Below are positions 52,607 to 64,000 of a DNA stretch of 64,000 nt, piece after piece. The notes beneath the pieces were generated by a model that saw only the letters and a list, made by a program, of their open reading frames with translations, was not told the DNA's origin and made no database searches. The DNA is taken from assembly GCA_015657535.1 (NCBI GenBank), contig JADHZB010001491.1, positions 62,001-126,000 on the forward strand. Direction: 5' to 3'. The position numbers and the translations under genes are program-made. The stretch is from Nephromyces sp. MM_2019 (taxonomy: Eukaryota; Apicomplexa; Aconoidasida; Nephromycida). Position 1 is the stretch's first letter, and each line of letters starts with the position of its first letter.

Positions 52607-55600
52607 TGAGGTGAGCGACCTGTTCATATGAGGACATAAACCGTTTTGGTTAAATTTTTGGGAGTCTCGATAAGTAACAAGTCAACGCCGCACCTGCACT
52701 GCGTCGCGGTAGGTTTTATACAGATACTATTGTGGATGTAAAGCGCAAGATGAATGTATTCGGTCCAGGTCGTACTAGTTGTGATTAAATACATTGGGGA
52801 GAATATGCATGGGACAAGGAATTTGGTCAGAAAGTCACGGGGTCCTACCAACTTCTCCTGCATTTTCGTATCAAAGATCGATGCTTAAAATACTCCTTAT
52901 TCTACAACTGTTCGCTAGGGTATGAATAATTTTTGTGCTTCAAAAAACAAAGGTGTGCTCCACACAACCGGGCACTAACTCGAGTCTAGTTGTCTAGCAA
53001 CAATTCATGTGTTCAATCACCAGTAGTTTTATATTCCTAACTATAGGCACCGTGTTGAACTATCCAGCAGCCAAATCCTTGTTTTATGTGCAGTACGCCA
53101 GAGTCCAGTTAGCTTTACTTGATACTTATCAACATTTCTTGTAGTATTTGTTTCGACCACAATGAATAATGTAACAGTTACACCAATAGTGCTATTGTTA
53201 GGAACAGTATCCCAATGTTAATTGATTTTACAGATTTTGGGTTCTGTATCAAAGCGGGTTAACTACTTATTATGGTCTGCAGATGTTACTTGAGAGAGGG
53301 CCATAATATTTTGAATCCACGAATTTTTTCTATAGATGGGCAGCATGGACACCCTGCGTATGTGCATGCACAAGTAAAGTGATATTTCGTACTTGAGAGG
53401 CATCTAATTTTGTGTGTTTTATGTGACGGAGTTACGGTATAAATGCAACTTAATCATACCCATGATGAGGGTTATTCTAGCGTATAATCCACTCAGCTCT
53501 ATAGAGCTTCCTTACCCAGAAAAGCGGAGAAAGACACCCTACTGGGGTGCTGCCGCGTTGTGACAATCAGCTATCCCTGTAGTACGAGCCACAAAAACAA
53601 GTTGTACGATATCCCTGTTGCATAAACCGCAATAACAACTAGTATGCGTAATCACGCTTACAATTTTCATTGCTTCAAATAACTCAATGATTTCTTCACT
53701 ATGTATCTTAGCCCAAAAATCAAAAAGTCGTCTGCCACGAATTAGCTCAAGAAGACGCGGTTAATCCTTCCGACCGACACCATCCTATTTTAAGCCCCTT
53801 TAGCATTCATGTACGGCGAAGAGACTCTCCATGTCGAAAATTCTGCACTCCGCGCAAATGTTTGGGATGACTACGAAGTGACCTGCTCCTTACTCTACGT
53901 TTCTAATCTACCTTCATGTCGAGGTTGACAGAAGTGGTGCACCTAGGGCACCCGGAAAAAACCTGGTATGACCTTGTAGACAGCAGTTAGGCAAAATACA
54001 TATACGCTTTGCAATAACCTGCTGATCACCCTGTCCTGATAGCATGCGCAAGAAAGCAGCGTTAGCAGTATTTTCCAGCTATTCCATTGGAAACGAAAGT
54101 CGAAATGAAATATTTTTCCCTGTATAAGAATCGTAGAGGTCTCAGGCTGCAGCGCCGGCAATGTTACCCAACTATGCAGCAAAACATTATGGCCTCTCCC
54201 TTTCAACTCACAGAAAGCTCCGGAAGTAGTCATGTGAGGCATGCCGATGTACCGCGCTACACAAGAACCAGCGGGCGAATGGCGCTCCTGTTAAGCAAAC
54301 GTTTCGTGCCCAAAAAACATTTCTAAAGGAAGCAAAAAATTACCATGCAACGAGACTTTCGCTTACGCACATGCTACCGACGCGTCATTTGCCCGGCAGA
54401 AAGCTGCATAAACCAGCATTTTAACACAGCAAAAAGCGCTGTCCTAGCCTGACTATACTTCTGCAACCAGGAAGATCACTTTTTTCTCAATTGGAATCCC
54501 TTAATCAGCCTACCACTCACAGTGGCTTTCCCCAGAATATTTCCAAGTGCCCCCATTGCAGAAATTTTTTTTACAGAAAAACAGGTATTGTTTATGCCGC
54601 CAGTCACTCATCAGGCAAAAAACCTAGATTACGAAGGGCAAAGCTGTCACCATAAATGAGCCCAAGAAAAAGCCCTAAGGCGTACTCAGAACGCTGCAAG
54701 CAGCATCTCCTACGTTTACGCTGGTAGCGAAAAAAGCTGAAGCAAGGCTCACAACTCCATAACTACTACGTGACTTTACCATGCTTCTATCGGTTGATTC
54801 ACATTATTGCACTAGCTAAAGAGAGCGAACACCTACTCGATTACCTCGGGTACTTGTCTTGCAGCTTTGAAGCGCAACACGACCTAGGCTCACTAGGTAG
54901 TTATCACTGCCCTCACAAAATATATCTGGACATCAGCCCTGCCCTCCGCAGAGTGATCCATTTCGCGGAAAGTTGGCTACTAGAGGTAAAAAATGAAGAC
55001 TTCTACTCTATCTAGATAAAGCAGGGCCCTACCCCAGCCAGCACATCAGATAATTGGTAAATCAAACAATAGCGCGCCTAAAGTCCTTGGAGCTTCATAT
55101 GCGACAAAGTACGATCATAGTACAGAACCCCAATATTACTTCGCATCTCGCTTTCCAATAAACGGATGTTTCAAATATCTGCCATCGGCACTATAAAGCT
55201 GGGAGTTCGATCCACGGAAACAGCAAAGGATAAGCGCGAATAAATGGTTCGAAAATCTAAACCACTGGGCTTCATACCAGAGCCAAGTTTGTATCTACTC
55301 ATTAATACAATACGTTCAGAATATAACACAGCGTACCTACGTTAGTTTACGCTACTGAGTAGGGCCAAGGGACCAAGCATAAAAACCATTGGAGGCACTA
55401 TCTCAAATTCCTTCAATAAGTTATCATGGTGCCATAGCCACCACAACCGCCAGGAGGATTAAACACACAGAAAGGCTACGAATCTTGTCACATTACATTC
55501 GATAACTTGTTGAACCACAAAAAACTCAAGCGCGGATCTCGAGAATGCAAATAAACGAGCCTTCGTTTTTCCAAATGTAGAAACGAGAAGCCTGCACAAG

Positions 55601-56524
55601 GTGGTAGCATTATAGTTTTGTAACTGAGCCTAACGCATAAATTTTCAGTTAGATTTCGGAAAAATAAGATGCCAGCCTGTAATTTAGCGGAACACAAGAT
55701 AGCAAATTGGAAAGCGGCAGGGAGCTCCACGCACTGATATTCCAACCTCAGCCTCGCTTAAACAAGCTATATCTGTTCATCGTCTTATTAAATACAATAT
55801 TTATCATACAAGGGCAACCCACTTTATATAAAAATAGGTTAAACACAATCCAATACTAGCAGCTTATAGACCAAAACATCAAACTGAAGCTAATTTAAGC
55901 AAAACTAAGAATACTGAGATATAAGCATACGCGCACAACCCATCACAGCTTCACACGCGAAGAATATTAAGTTAAACATTCCCTTAAGAAGCCAGAGGTA
56001 ATACAAGTAGCTTTTTCCAGGTTTACCCAATCACAAAAGCACTTGATCAGAACAAATATCAGTATTGAATGATGCTTATTAAGCTGAATAGGCTGCTTCG
56101 CATTCAATATCAAAATATATCCCGTTTGAGAACTAGTCTAAAAGTCAAATTGCACAGCGCATTATAGCAAGTACGCAGGCAGCAAGGCATAAACGTTTGA
56201 TGCGCTTGCCGCCATGGAAAAAAACCATCAACCAGATGCACAGCAAGTTTAAAAGCACAGCAGTTCAAGAGAGCAAAATTTTGAAAGCTTTACAGTTCTA
56301 GACGATAAAAACACATATCAGAAGCAGAGTTACTTTGTTAGCGTTCTCCAATGCAACATTATGGCGCTATAGATGCTCATGAAGAGCGGTTGTACTCCTA
56401 CAAAAATATGTTTTTGTTGAGTGACCTCAAATATTCAAAAATATTATCAAATTTTCCAAAATAATAAAAGATTCATCTACTTCCGGAGGTCGATGTTTCA
56501 AGCTTAGCAAACTTAACTGCATGC
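52607..56524. other. Intergenic, no supported gene
   Basis: Open frames at 53943-54326 (both strands), 54770-55015 and 55488-55745 were examined and have no motif, splice or neighbour support. From 55.7 to 56.5 kb the plus strand is A-rich, as expected beside the minus-strand eS24 gene. No tRNA-like fold beyond 52606 was seen. Confidence 0.45.
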
Positions 56525-57137
56525 TTATTTCTTGCCGCTAGACACCTTGGCCTTAGACTTGCCATGTACCTGAAGGTTAAAAAATCAAGAGGTACAATTT
56601 ATATACAGAAAATTCCAACACTAAACAAAATAATTCACATAAAATTTCCAGTACAGGTCTCAACCTTAAAAAAAACAGAATACGGCATAAGAAAAGACGC
56701 TCTAAATCATTTTATTTAATTGACCACATGAACAAACAGCGAGTTTACCAAATTAAATCAACAAGTGCTAAAATTTTCAAAAGCATTACCTTCTTCTTCT
56801 TGTTCTTCAATTCCTTCCTTCCACGTCGTGCTTTCCTGTCAACCTTAGCCTCGATTTCCATTCTAACTAGACGATATTTTTTCTCATATGCTTCTACTGC
56901 AGACAAAGAATCGTAGATAAGGCCCATACCACTTGAGCGGCCGCCACCAAAGGTTGTCCTGAAGCCATAGAGCACAATGCACTTGGAATCCGCAACCTTA
57001 AACAACTTCATCAAATGCTCCCTGATCTCTGACTTCGACACATTGGCACGATCAGGGTGGATAACCTTGACATTGAACTGCTTCCTTTTCAGCAAAGGGT
57101 TAGTCCGAAATTGGCAAATATTGAAGACTGCTGTCAT
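56525..57137 (-). CDS. RPS24: Ribosomal protein eS24, complete
   Basis: Exon 1 (56790-57137) and exon 2 (56525-56569) join in phase 0 across a 220-base intron (donor GTAATG, acceptor CCTTCAG), giving 130 residues, the usual eS24 length. Diagnostic segments are FRTNPLLKRKQFNVKVIHP near the start, SKSEIREHLMKLF, and GFRTTFGGGRSSGMGLIYDS in the centre. A very basic tail (RKARRGRKELKNKKKK) runs into VHGKSKAKVSSGKK. eS24 belongs to the small ribosomal subunit and is needed for early rRNA processing. Both splice sites and the stop are clear. No other ribosomal protein gene lies nearby. Confidence 0.95.
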
Positions 57138-58019
57138 TGTGGAATAACAATTTTATTTTTTACAGAACACCTGACAAAAAGAAGACTCCAAATATTAACA
57201 AGGCAATACGTAGTAAAATATTAATGCGCGCCGCATAAAAAACTCAATTACGAACAGATGCAGCTTCAGCACTGACGATCACTTATACATTAGGAAAAAA
57301 TTCAATCAATGCCCTCCAAACATACCACGTGACAACAGCCCCTACATCATAGAAATCCTAAATCAACTACTGATCGTGAAGATTAAAGAAGTTTCAGAAC
57401 GTGGGATGTAAATTCTTTACAAATTATGCCGGAAAGTCACAGATATCTTGCTGTTCAACATGAAGAGCAGTAGAGCCAAGCAAAGGCACATTCTTTGAAG
57501 AAGGAATGCCACAATAAAGCAGCTCAAAGTGATACCTACTATAACCGATCCACTCTTCCATATCATTGGGCAATAATTCCAGCAAACGCAAATGAAAACA
57601 AAAAAAGACCAAATTTCTCTAAAGATATTTGCAAAGATGCACGCTCATACGTCTCCCATTCTCACGAATACGTTTCGAAGCGCACACAGCCACAAGAAAA
57701 ATTTCGATACTGCCCAATAGTAGCATTGATCAAAAGCACAAGGATTATGCTAACAATAGTTTCTTTATAAAGAACAAAGCGGTTATGCGAGGTCTGGGTC
57801 ATTTCCCCCCGTATTATCAATAAAGTTAGCAGTCAGCCGAGAGATGATAGGAAGTATCGTGCGGCGACCCACTTGAGCTTCAGTTACTGAACATAATAAG
57901 TAAACTCGCATAAAAATTAAATATAATTTCTTACTTGCGCATTGCCTAGATATCTCCTTCAGACAGAAATAAGCTAGATAAAGCCGGTTAACCTTTTTCC
58001 AAAAAGGAGGTGTTGTGAT
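57138..58019. other. 5' flank of the eS24 gene
   Basis: Should contain the eS24 promoter. Plus-strand frames at 57495-57823 and a minus frame at 57783-58049 are unsupported. A T-run on the minus strand near 58000-58004 could end a minus-strand polymerase III transcript from the segment to the right. Confidence 0.4.
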
Positions 58020-58034
58020 GGCTGCGGCATCTAA

Positions 58035-58345
58035 TCGAATGGAATACAACTAACCGGCGGGCAGAAGCAGGTGTTAAGTTGTGATTATTGTATGGGAAGC
58101 CCCATCCTCAGCCCCCGGAAGCCTCGGAGGCACGGTGTGCCTACCACTATGTAGTGGGTGGCATCCATCGGTGTAGCTCGAAAGGAAGCCTTTGCGGATA
58201 CGCATGACCAATATCTTCTCATGAGGTCCGTACTTCGCAACGTCCGCAAAACATCAGGAGCCTTCGCACAAATAGACTGCGCCGAGTTGGCATAAGCTGG
58301 CCTCCTGCAGCCGGCTGAGTTAAAGACATTAGGACTGCCGCCCTG
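58035..58345. ncRNA. G+C-rich hairpin-rich segment, candidate structured RNA
   Basis: About 300 bases stand out from A+T-rich surroundings and are dense in inverted repeats. Examples are AGGCAC(58128-58133)/GTGCCT(58137-58142), CCACTA(58144-58149)/TAGTGG(58152-58157), and an outer stem TTTGCGGA(58191-58198)/TCCGCAAA(58243-58250) enclosing GACC(58206-58209)/GGTC(58225-58228). No long open frame crosses it. A minus-strand transcript could end at the T run near 58000. Size and structure would suit RNase P/MRP or SRP RNA, but I could not find the conserved motifs of any of them, so the type and strand are open. Confidence 0.35.
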
Positions 58346-61144
58346 ACTTGTTTAATAATAGGAAGCAAAGCCACGTGGTATTCTTCCAGCGATACACAGA
58401 GCTATTTTGTGCTACCCCGGTGGATTATTACCCATCTCTAAGTGCCAGGACATCGAGTGCCTGCATATCCTCCGAAATGTGCTGGTCAACGCAGAGATCA
58501 CATTCAACATACCCGCCGACTTATGCTCACACGCAGCTAACACGCACGCAATCATCAGGCGAGGACTGCTCCACGTCTGTTTCTGCGTTCCCAAGCGTTA
58601 TGACTTCACCCAGACACTCCAGTACGCATTGTTACGACGAGGCAATCACAGTTCAATGCAGGCCTGCTGCGGTTTGTGCAACACTCATCAGGAAACCAAC
58701 TCAGTAAAGTAGCACTGTTTGACAATAAGCTCAGTGAAAAAGATTATTTCCGTTCATGTTAGTACATACATAGTAATGTTAATAATTTTTCAAGGATTGC
58801 TACTACCTGCACTGTCTTCTCAAGTACGGTATTGAAATTTCTGTCATTTTTATGAATCAAAATGTTTTTATACAAATTTTTTTTTTGAAGGAATGAGTAA
58901 AGTGAGAGGCTTACTTGAGAGGTTACGTGAGGAGGACCCTCGAACATGCCAAAGCCCCAGTACCTATGCTAGTGACGCTGTTTACATAATTTTATCAGCG
59001 AAACAAAACTACAGAAAGTGACAGAATCCACAGGTTTACATGCTCACAAGTTCCTTCATAATGCGCGAGCTGTTTCCGGGTGTATTATGCCCTGTTGTGC
59101 AAACCCATTGCACAGACCACAAGCTAGCATACTGATAAGGACCTTAGCATGTGGTCCGTATATGTCCACGGAGCAAGAGTCATCTTAGTGTTTTCTGGTT
59201 GACCCTCTTCCCTCCTATCTACGCGTTGAAGCCTGCTTAAATATCGTCAAACCAAGCTGAAGCGCAGTGTCATTATTTTGTCAAAAATGTCAGTGCTTTA
59301 CACAAGTGACGAGTAGGGGCTAGTCATACCTTCGAAAACTATGAAAATCCCAAGTATGTGGTGTAGCACTTCTTTCCTTGCAACTACAAAAGGCAAAAGT
59401 TAGTATTGGAGTAGTATGCGTACTCCCGGCGACATTTGTGCGGCAGTCTATATTCTATGCAGAGTAGCAGCTTTTCGGATGTATATACCTTGGGACTTAA
59501 ACTGCAAGACTTCGGCAATCAGATGCAGTTATTTGAAAACATGTTAAGGAGTGGGACGCCTTAGTGCAAAACTAGAAACAATACTTTTCGAAGGATGGAA
59601 ATGCTGCAATTGAGTGCTTTTTTCATCTGAGTAGTTGAGCACCTTCTGCTAGGGGTGTACTTCTGTTCAAGCTAGCTTTACCGCGCAACAGGATCTCCTG
59701 CAGAGAGATCTGTGATCTTTGTATAGCACGGAATTAAGTGTGAACTGAGGTTCGCAATCCGTTGGTAGAAACTTTAAATGCCTCCACACATAGCGCGGAG
59801 CAAATTAACACCAGCCGTACATCATGACGCTCGGATGTCATAAAATCGTATTAACATTGCGAGGGCTGGGTTTTTTTTGTCGCATCTGATGTCATCCAGG
59901 TAGAAATCGGGTAATAAACTCTTCTAAATAAAGAAGTCTAAAGATACGTTGTATTCCCGGAAATAATTCAAGCAACTTAGCAAATCTTGCAGTTATGGTA
60001 ATCAGCGGAGGCCGATTTACCCTATGTGTGGAGGAGAGATTTTCAATTAAACATTTTATGAATTTTAAAAGTATTCCACCCCCTGAAATAGGTGAATGCA
60101 GCGAAAGGTGCATTATAACAAAAATGCTCTAACTAGCAGCAAATCCTGAACACCTTAAATCCTGAATGACTTTCTCTTTGACCAGGATTCAAGTGTATAT
60201 AGGGAGGAAATTAGAGGCTTGGGACACATAGCCGACATCAACATATACATTGACTTCTGAGAAGGGGTGCCAGCTTTTATATATAATTCCCCTCGCTAGC
60301 TTTCAAGTTACCTCGACATAGTATCCTGCGATCAAAAAGCCATAAAACCAACTTCTAAAGTTCTTTGACGCCATAAGTAAGGCGATACCCCAGCAATAAT
60401 GCGTGTAAAAGCCTCATCTTAACGACTTACTCAGCGCTTATACGCTTGTATTGACCCTTTCTACCGCATATTATTATATCAGTTCTCAGATAAGCATTTC
60501 TAAAGTTGAACCACTGGCTAGTAGCGCGTATTCTAAATAAACGAGGCTCACTTTTATATCTTGTCTTCCCCTTATACAGAATTTAATTTTGGAAGTCGGC
60601 GTATAATTCGTGAGGCATGCTCGAGCATGTCTTTAGAATACGATTGACGGCTTGAATTTTTTGCAGTAAAGAAGTATGCAGCGATATTATTTCGTCCTTC
60701 CATAATACCTTAAGATAAATTAGTAAAGCATCTAACAGAAACATCGTTGTATTTAAAAAGGGCCTTTATGTGATATCACGTAGAAGCTTCCTTTATTATT
60801 TTCTGACATTGAGTAACGAAAGGCTGCAACTCTAGTGCTCGGAAGTCTTGCTCGCTTAAGCCATGATTAAATTGGTACTGCTGCGGAAAAAAGTGACGGT
60901 ATGGAATCTACGATATATCTATTCGCTAACAACCTTTTATAGTATACCGACTTCAACCGATAATCTGCCATTGGAACTAGTTCAAGCAACGTATAAATTA
61001 TTTGCAGCACAGCTACCCAAAGTATTTGCTGCTCATACTAAACACCGTCTTTAAATTGCAACAATAGGCATCTCGCCCTATCAACTCTGCTCAATAAACA
61101 TAGCTCAATTCGTTAGTTGCTAGCTTGATAATATTCTTATAATG
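58346..61144. other. Intergenic, no supported gene
   Basis: Frames at 58348-58712 overlap in two phases and have no family features. 59.9-61.05 kb has short frames on both strands without splice support. No repeats were noted. Confidence 0.45.
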
Positions 61145-61277
61145 CAAGTGAACGCGCGAAAAAACTTACTTAAAAGCATTAGCAACCACAATTTAAGTTA
61201 GGAGCATGAAAGACACCATGCAACAGTATCCCATCCACAGCAATATCACTCTTTCCAATTGCAGTCAATTGGGATAG
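61145..61277 (-). mobile_element. Possible Ty1/copia-type pol fragment, degenerate
   Basis: The minus strand from 61277 to the stop at 61179 is open for 32 codons and ends GILLHGVFHAPNLNCGC. Preceded by GKSDIAVD, it resembles the GKGD(I/V)...VLxVPNL region just before the integrase zinc finger of copia-like polyproteins. Directly after the Gly-Cys, a shift of frame would continue with the Leu/Ser-rich end of that block, so a one-base deletion is likely. No protease, integrase or reverse transcriptase was found nearby. A chance open exon after a TTTAGCAG acceptor is the alternative. Confidence 0.3.
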
Positions 61278-61787
61278 CTGCTAAACTAAATTGAAAAAAG
61301 AATCTGCGATTTAATCGATATTTGCTCTTAGCTACCACTCCTATCCTTGTAACAAAAGCGCACACACGCATTCTAAAGGCATAAATAGCTTGCATGTGGG
61401 TGTCACATCTATTATAACTCAATAAATTGCTCTCTGTCCATGCGCTAAGGAAGTCAAATTATGTCTTTATCCTTGTTGAAAATTACATGGGCCATCAGCG
61501 CTGCTGCAAACGAATATAGATGGGCAGCAAAAAAAAAAAATTATAGCATGGACAGTTTTAATTAAGGACATCAAACCCAAATTTTGTTATGGCGGAAAAG
61601 GGGAAAATTTTCACTGAGCCAGCAATATATGAATAGAGGCCACTAAGCACTACAGCACAGAAAAGAGGCTCTAATTCAAAAAAGCTTACTAAAAAAAAAC
61701 ATAGTAAAAAATTTAAACTCGGGAGATTACATTCAAAAAAAGCATGAACAGAAACAGCTTATTTCCTGCTAAGTAAGCATAGATTTA

Positions 61788-63779
61788 CTATGCAGCAAGA
61801 AATTCGGGTGTAAACTTCCAATCTTCCTGTGCTGTGCGGCACACTGAGCATTCGCAAATATCAATACGCGCTATATTGTGATTATTTTAAGGAGGCACGC
61901 ACACTCAATGTGGACTGCCAATTAGATTAGAATTTAGCGTTTGCAGTTGACGCGCATACATTAAGCAAATGCAGGAAATTTATAACTTGTACCTTACGTC
62001 ACCTAATAATATAGAAAGAGTGATTGTATAAAATTAGCTCATAGACAAAAATAAGATTGAATTCTTATGTATGAATTTAAAACAGTTTTTTCTATTTTGC
62101 GTGATGATAGAACAGAAAAAGCATACAGTCCAAGAAGTTCTCCAAGACTAATGGCGGGGGAGATTCCTCATTAAACCAACCTTCTGTAGCAGATGGGGCT
62201 ATATATGCTTAAAAGCGAAGAAGCCCAGCACCACAATATCATTAGGTAGGAAAGAAAGATAACACCTATAACATGTAAGCACATACAAATAGCTAAGCCT
62301 ATCGCTGGACTTTTGATAAATGTACACCTGGCACTGTAAGTAAATAAATCATACATAAAGCCACCTGAATATCTAGAGCCTTGTCTTTATACACAAAAAA
62401 AATAATAGTATTAACATCATCGCCCAGTTTTTCCAATCCTGAACAAAAGACCGGCAAGAAAACTATGTGCATTTATCTCTAAACGCGATACATACACGTA
62501 TAGCAACTCAAGCATAATAACGGCGTATATTATGAAGCACATTTGGTCAAAATGAATATCCTTCGAAGTGCATTCTTCGCTACAGTTTAGGCACACGTGA
62601 CGAAAATTTCTATATTGTCGACTCTTAGACTTGCATAATAACTCATGCAAATAACTAGTAAAAAAATGGGGGAAAACATAGCATAATCATTCAGCAGCTT
62701 AAAACAACTCAGACAGCCTCAGTATTACTATTTTTACTTGCAAACAATAGCACAACATGGCACATACACGCACTAATCTTCACGCATTCGCTAAATATTT
62801 CTTACCTGGAATTCGTCTTCGGATGAGACGTCACCCTTTGCAGAGCATCTATCAAATTATTCACATTCAACTGTAAGCTTCTGAGAGAGTATCCTACATA
62901 ATGCAAGAAAGGTGGAAGCAGATGAGAGTAATATCATTACGGGATAGGCACAAGGTAAGCCAGCAAGAGAGGTAAAAAGCTACATAAGAATACTACAATG
63001 AACTCTTAAACTAAAAATAATACCGCTCTATCAAACAAACAGAAAATGTCAAAGCCACATTAAGCATGCTAACATCATTTTTTTCCAAAAAAAAATTAAT
63101 GAAGGAGGGATACCATATTTTCCTCAGTTGGGCCCCAACAAGCCAAAACAGCACACAGTTTAACGGCTAATCTTCAAGGGCACATCACAAAAGGATAGCA
63201 GTTCTTAGGTTTAAGTTGATCGTATTAACCAACGCTATCAACTCAAATATTCAATAGCAGCAAAATTCGACTAGGCATACAGAAAGCGAGTTTACACTAT
63301 TACCTATACTGCTGGATTTCCATATCTACTAATATGCGAAATTCATATAGAATGCGCAGGGAAAGCACCCAGGATATTATTAAAGTTGCTACGATACACA
63401 AAAATGTTAAGCTAAACATAATTTTTAAAGCTTGAAACATTCAAGTCAGCACATAACAAGGAAAACTAATCAAAAAAACTTCACTAGGGAAAAATTTATA
63501 AGTAAGTCAGCAAAACATCTTTATCTTTAGAATTCAGAAATTTTTTTAAATAACAAAGCCTTCGCACTCACCATGATAAAATTGAAGCGACACTATTACG
63601 CGGTGAACACCAGGGCTCCGTAAGTTATCGCTCAAAGGATAGAGGGAGTCCTCAGAATTGAAATTCACATTAGGAAATATAGCTGATCTCAAATACATCA
63701 TAATAACCTAAAGATAAAAAATAAATTATATATAACAAATCTTGGAGTACGCCCAAAATCTTCCTACCATGAATCTCAT
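61788..63779 (-). CDS. Six-exon candidate gene, unknown function
   Basis: Exons 63768-63779 (MRFM), 63572-63707, 62806-62893, 62266-62333, 62127-62183 and 61788-61843 join in phase for 138 residues. Donors GTAGGA, GTGAGT, GTAAGA, GTGTTA, GTATGC and acceptors such as CTTTCTTGCATTATGTAG are mostly good. The reading includes NSEDSLYPLSDNLRSPGVHR, VIVSLQFYHGYSLRSLQLNV, LIDALQRVTSHPKT, GWFNEESPPPLVLENFLD and the end EDWKFTPEFLAA. It looks like a soluble helical protein. I do not recognise a family. More 5' exons may lie beyond the window. The second and third exons are the most convincing; the small ones are less sure. Confidence 0.42.
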
Positions 63780-64000
63780 AACGAAAAATATCAGGCCATA
63801 ACAGAAACAAGGACTAAAATAGGAGATAATTCACGGTAAACTCGCATCTAAAAAAGGTAGTAGAAGACCATCGATATCTTGCTAAATTAAATCTATAAAC
63901 AAGAAGAAAGCGCCACATTATTCTTAAAATAAAAAGCATTCATGTAGATTGTTGTGATATAATTACATTTAATTTTAAAGGCATAAGTAGCATTAAATAT
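63780..64000. other. A+T-rich right edge
   Basis: No supported feature; A-rich on the plus strand like the introns and flanks of minus-strand genes. It may be the promoter or an intron of the candidate gene at 61788-63779. Confidence 0.4.

Noticed and set aside
54770..55015. 81-codon plus-strand frame
   Set aside because: No motif, no splice support and no conserved features; similar frames occur throughout the G+C-richer deserts.
55180..55230. tRNA T-arm-like GAGTTCGATCCACGG
   Set aside because: The arms do not pair and no acceptor or anticodon stem can be built around it.

Overview
The window is nuclear DNA of a unicellular eukaryote, about 38-40 % G+C, with many GT-AG introns and low gene density. 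An AP2 DNA-binding domain split over three exons at 8173-8661 is the best lineage clue: it fits an ApiAP2-type transcription factor and so an apicomplexan or a close alveolate relative. No gene here proves the lineage. Introns run from about 50 bases to 1.5 kb. They are rich in T and TG runs on the sense strand, so CA/A-rich stretches flank minus-strand genes and TG/T-rich stretches flank plus-strand genes.

Layout. 1-3.5 kb (+): 3' end of a gene whose last exons form a winged helix like the C-terminus of TFIIF beta. 3.7-5.8 kb (+): cyclin-like exons and an open exon of unknown role. 6.6-9.1 kb (-): the AP2 gene. 15.5-22.3 kb (-): a complete eight-exon mitochondrial HSP70 (680 residues). 25.8-27.6 kb (-): an SPFH/prohibitin-like membrane protein, divergent from a small candidate gene at 28.0 kb (+). 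32.1-33.5 kb (-): a two-exon PfkB/ribokinase-family sugar kinase. 36.9-38.9 kb (-): a candidate TOM7, an isolated HSP60-type exon and a first exon coding a heptapeptide repeat. 40.3-40.9 kb (+): a small four-exon candidate gene. 42.4-51.2 kb (+): a complete 12-exon U-box cyclophilin (PPIL2/CYP60 type, 549 residues). 52.5 kb (-): an initiator-like tRNA-Met. 56.5-57.1 kb (-): ribosomal protein eS24. 58.0-58.35 kb: a G+C-rich, hairpin-rich segment, possibly a structured RNA. 61.15-61.28 kb (-): a frameshifted fragment with a copia-like motif. 61.8-63.8 kb (-): a six-exon candidate gene of unknown function.

Several genes share mitochondrial housekeeping: HSP70, the candidate TOM7 import subunit, the SPFH protein and an HSP60 remnant. 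The others serve transcription (TFIIF beta-like, cyclin-like, AP2), splicing or ubiquitin-linked proline isomerisation (PPIL2) and translation (eS24, tRNA-Met). There is no sign of an operon or of a bacterial-style defence system. Gene models were built by hand from reading-frame continuity, splice-site consensus and phase. Models with no recognisable homology carry low confidence because short exons are easy to chain by chance in this A+T-rich DNA.
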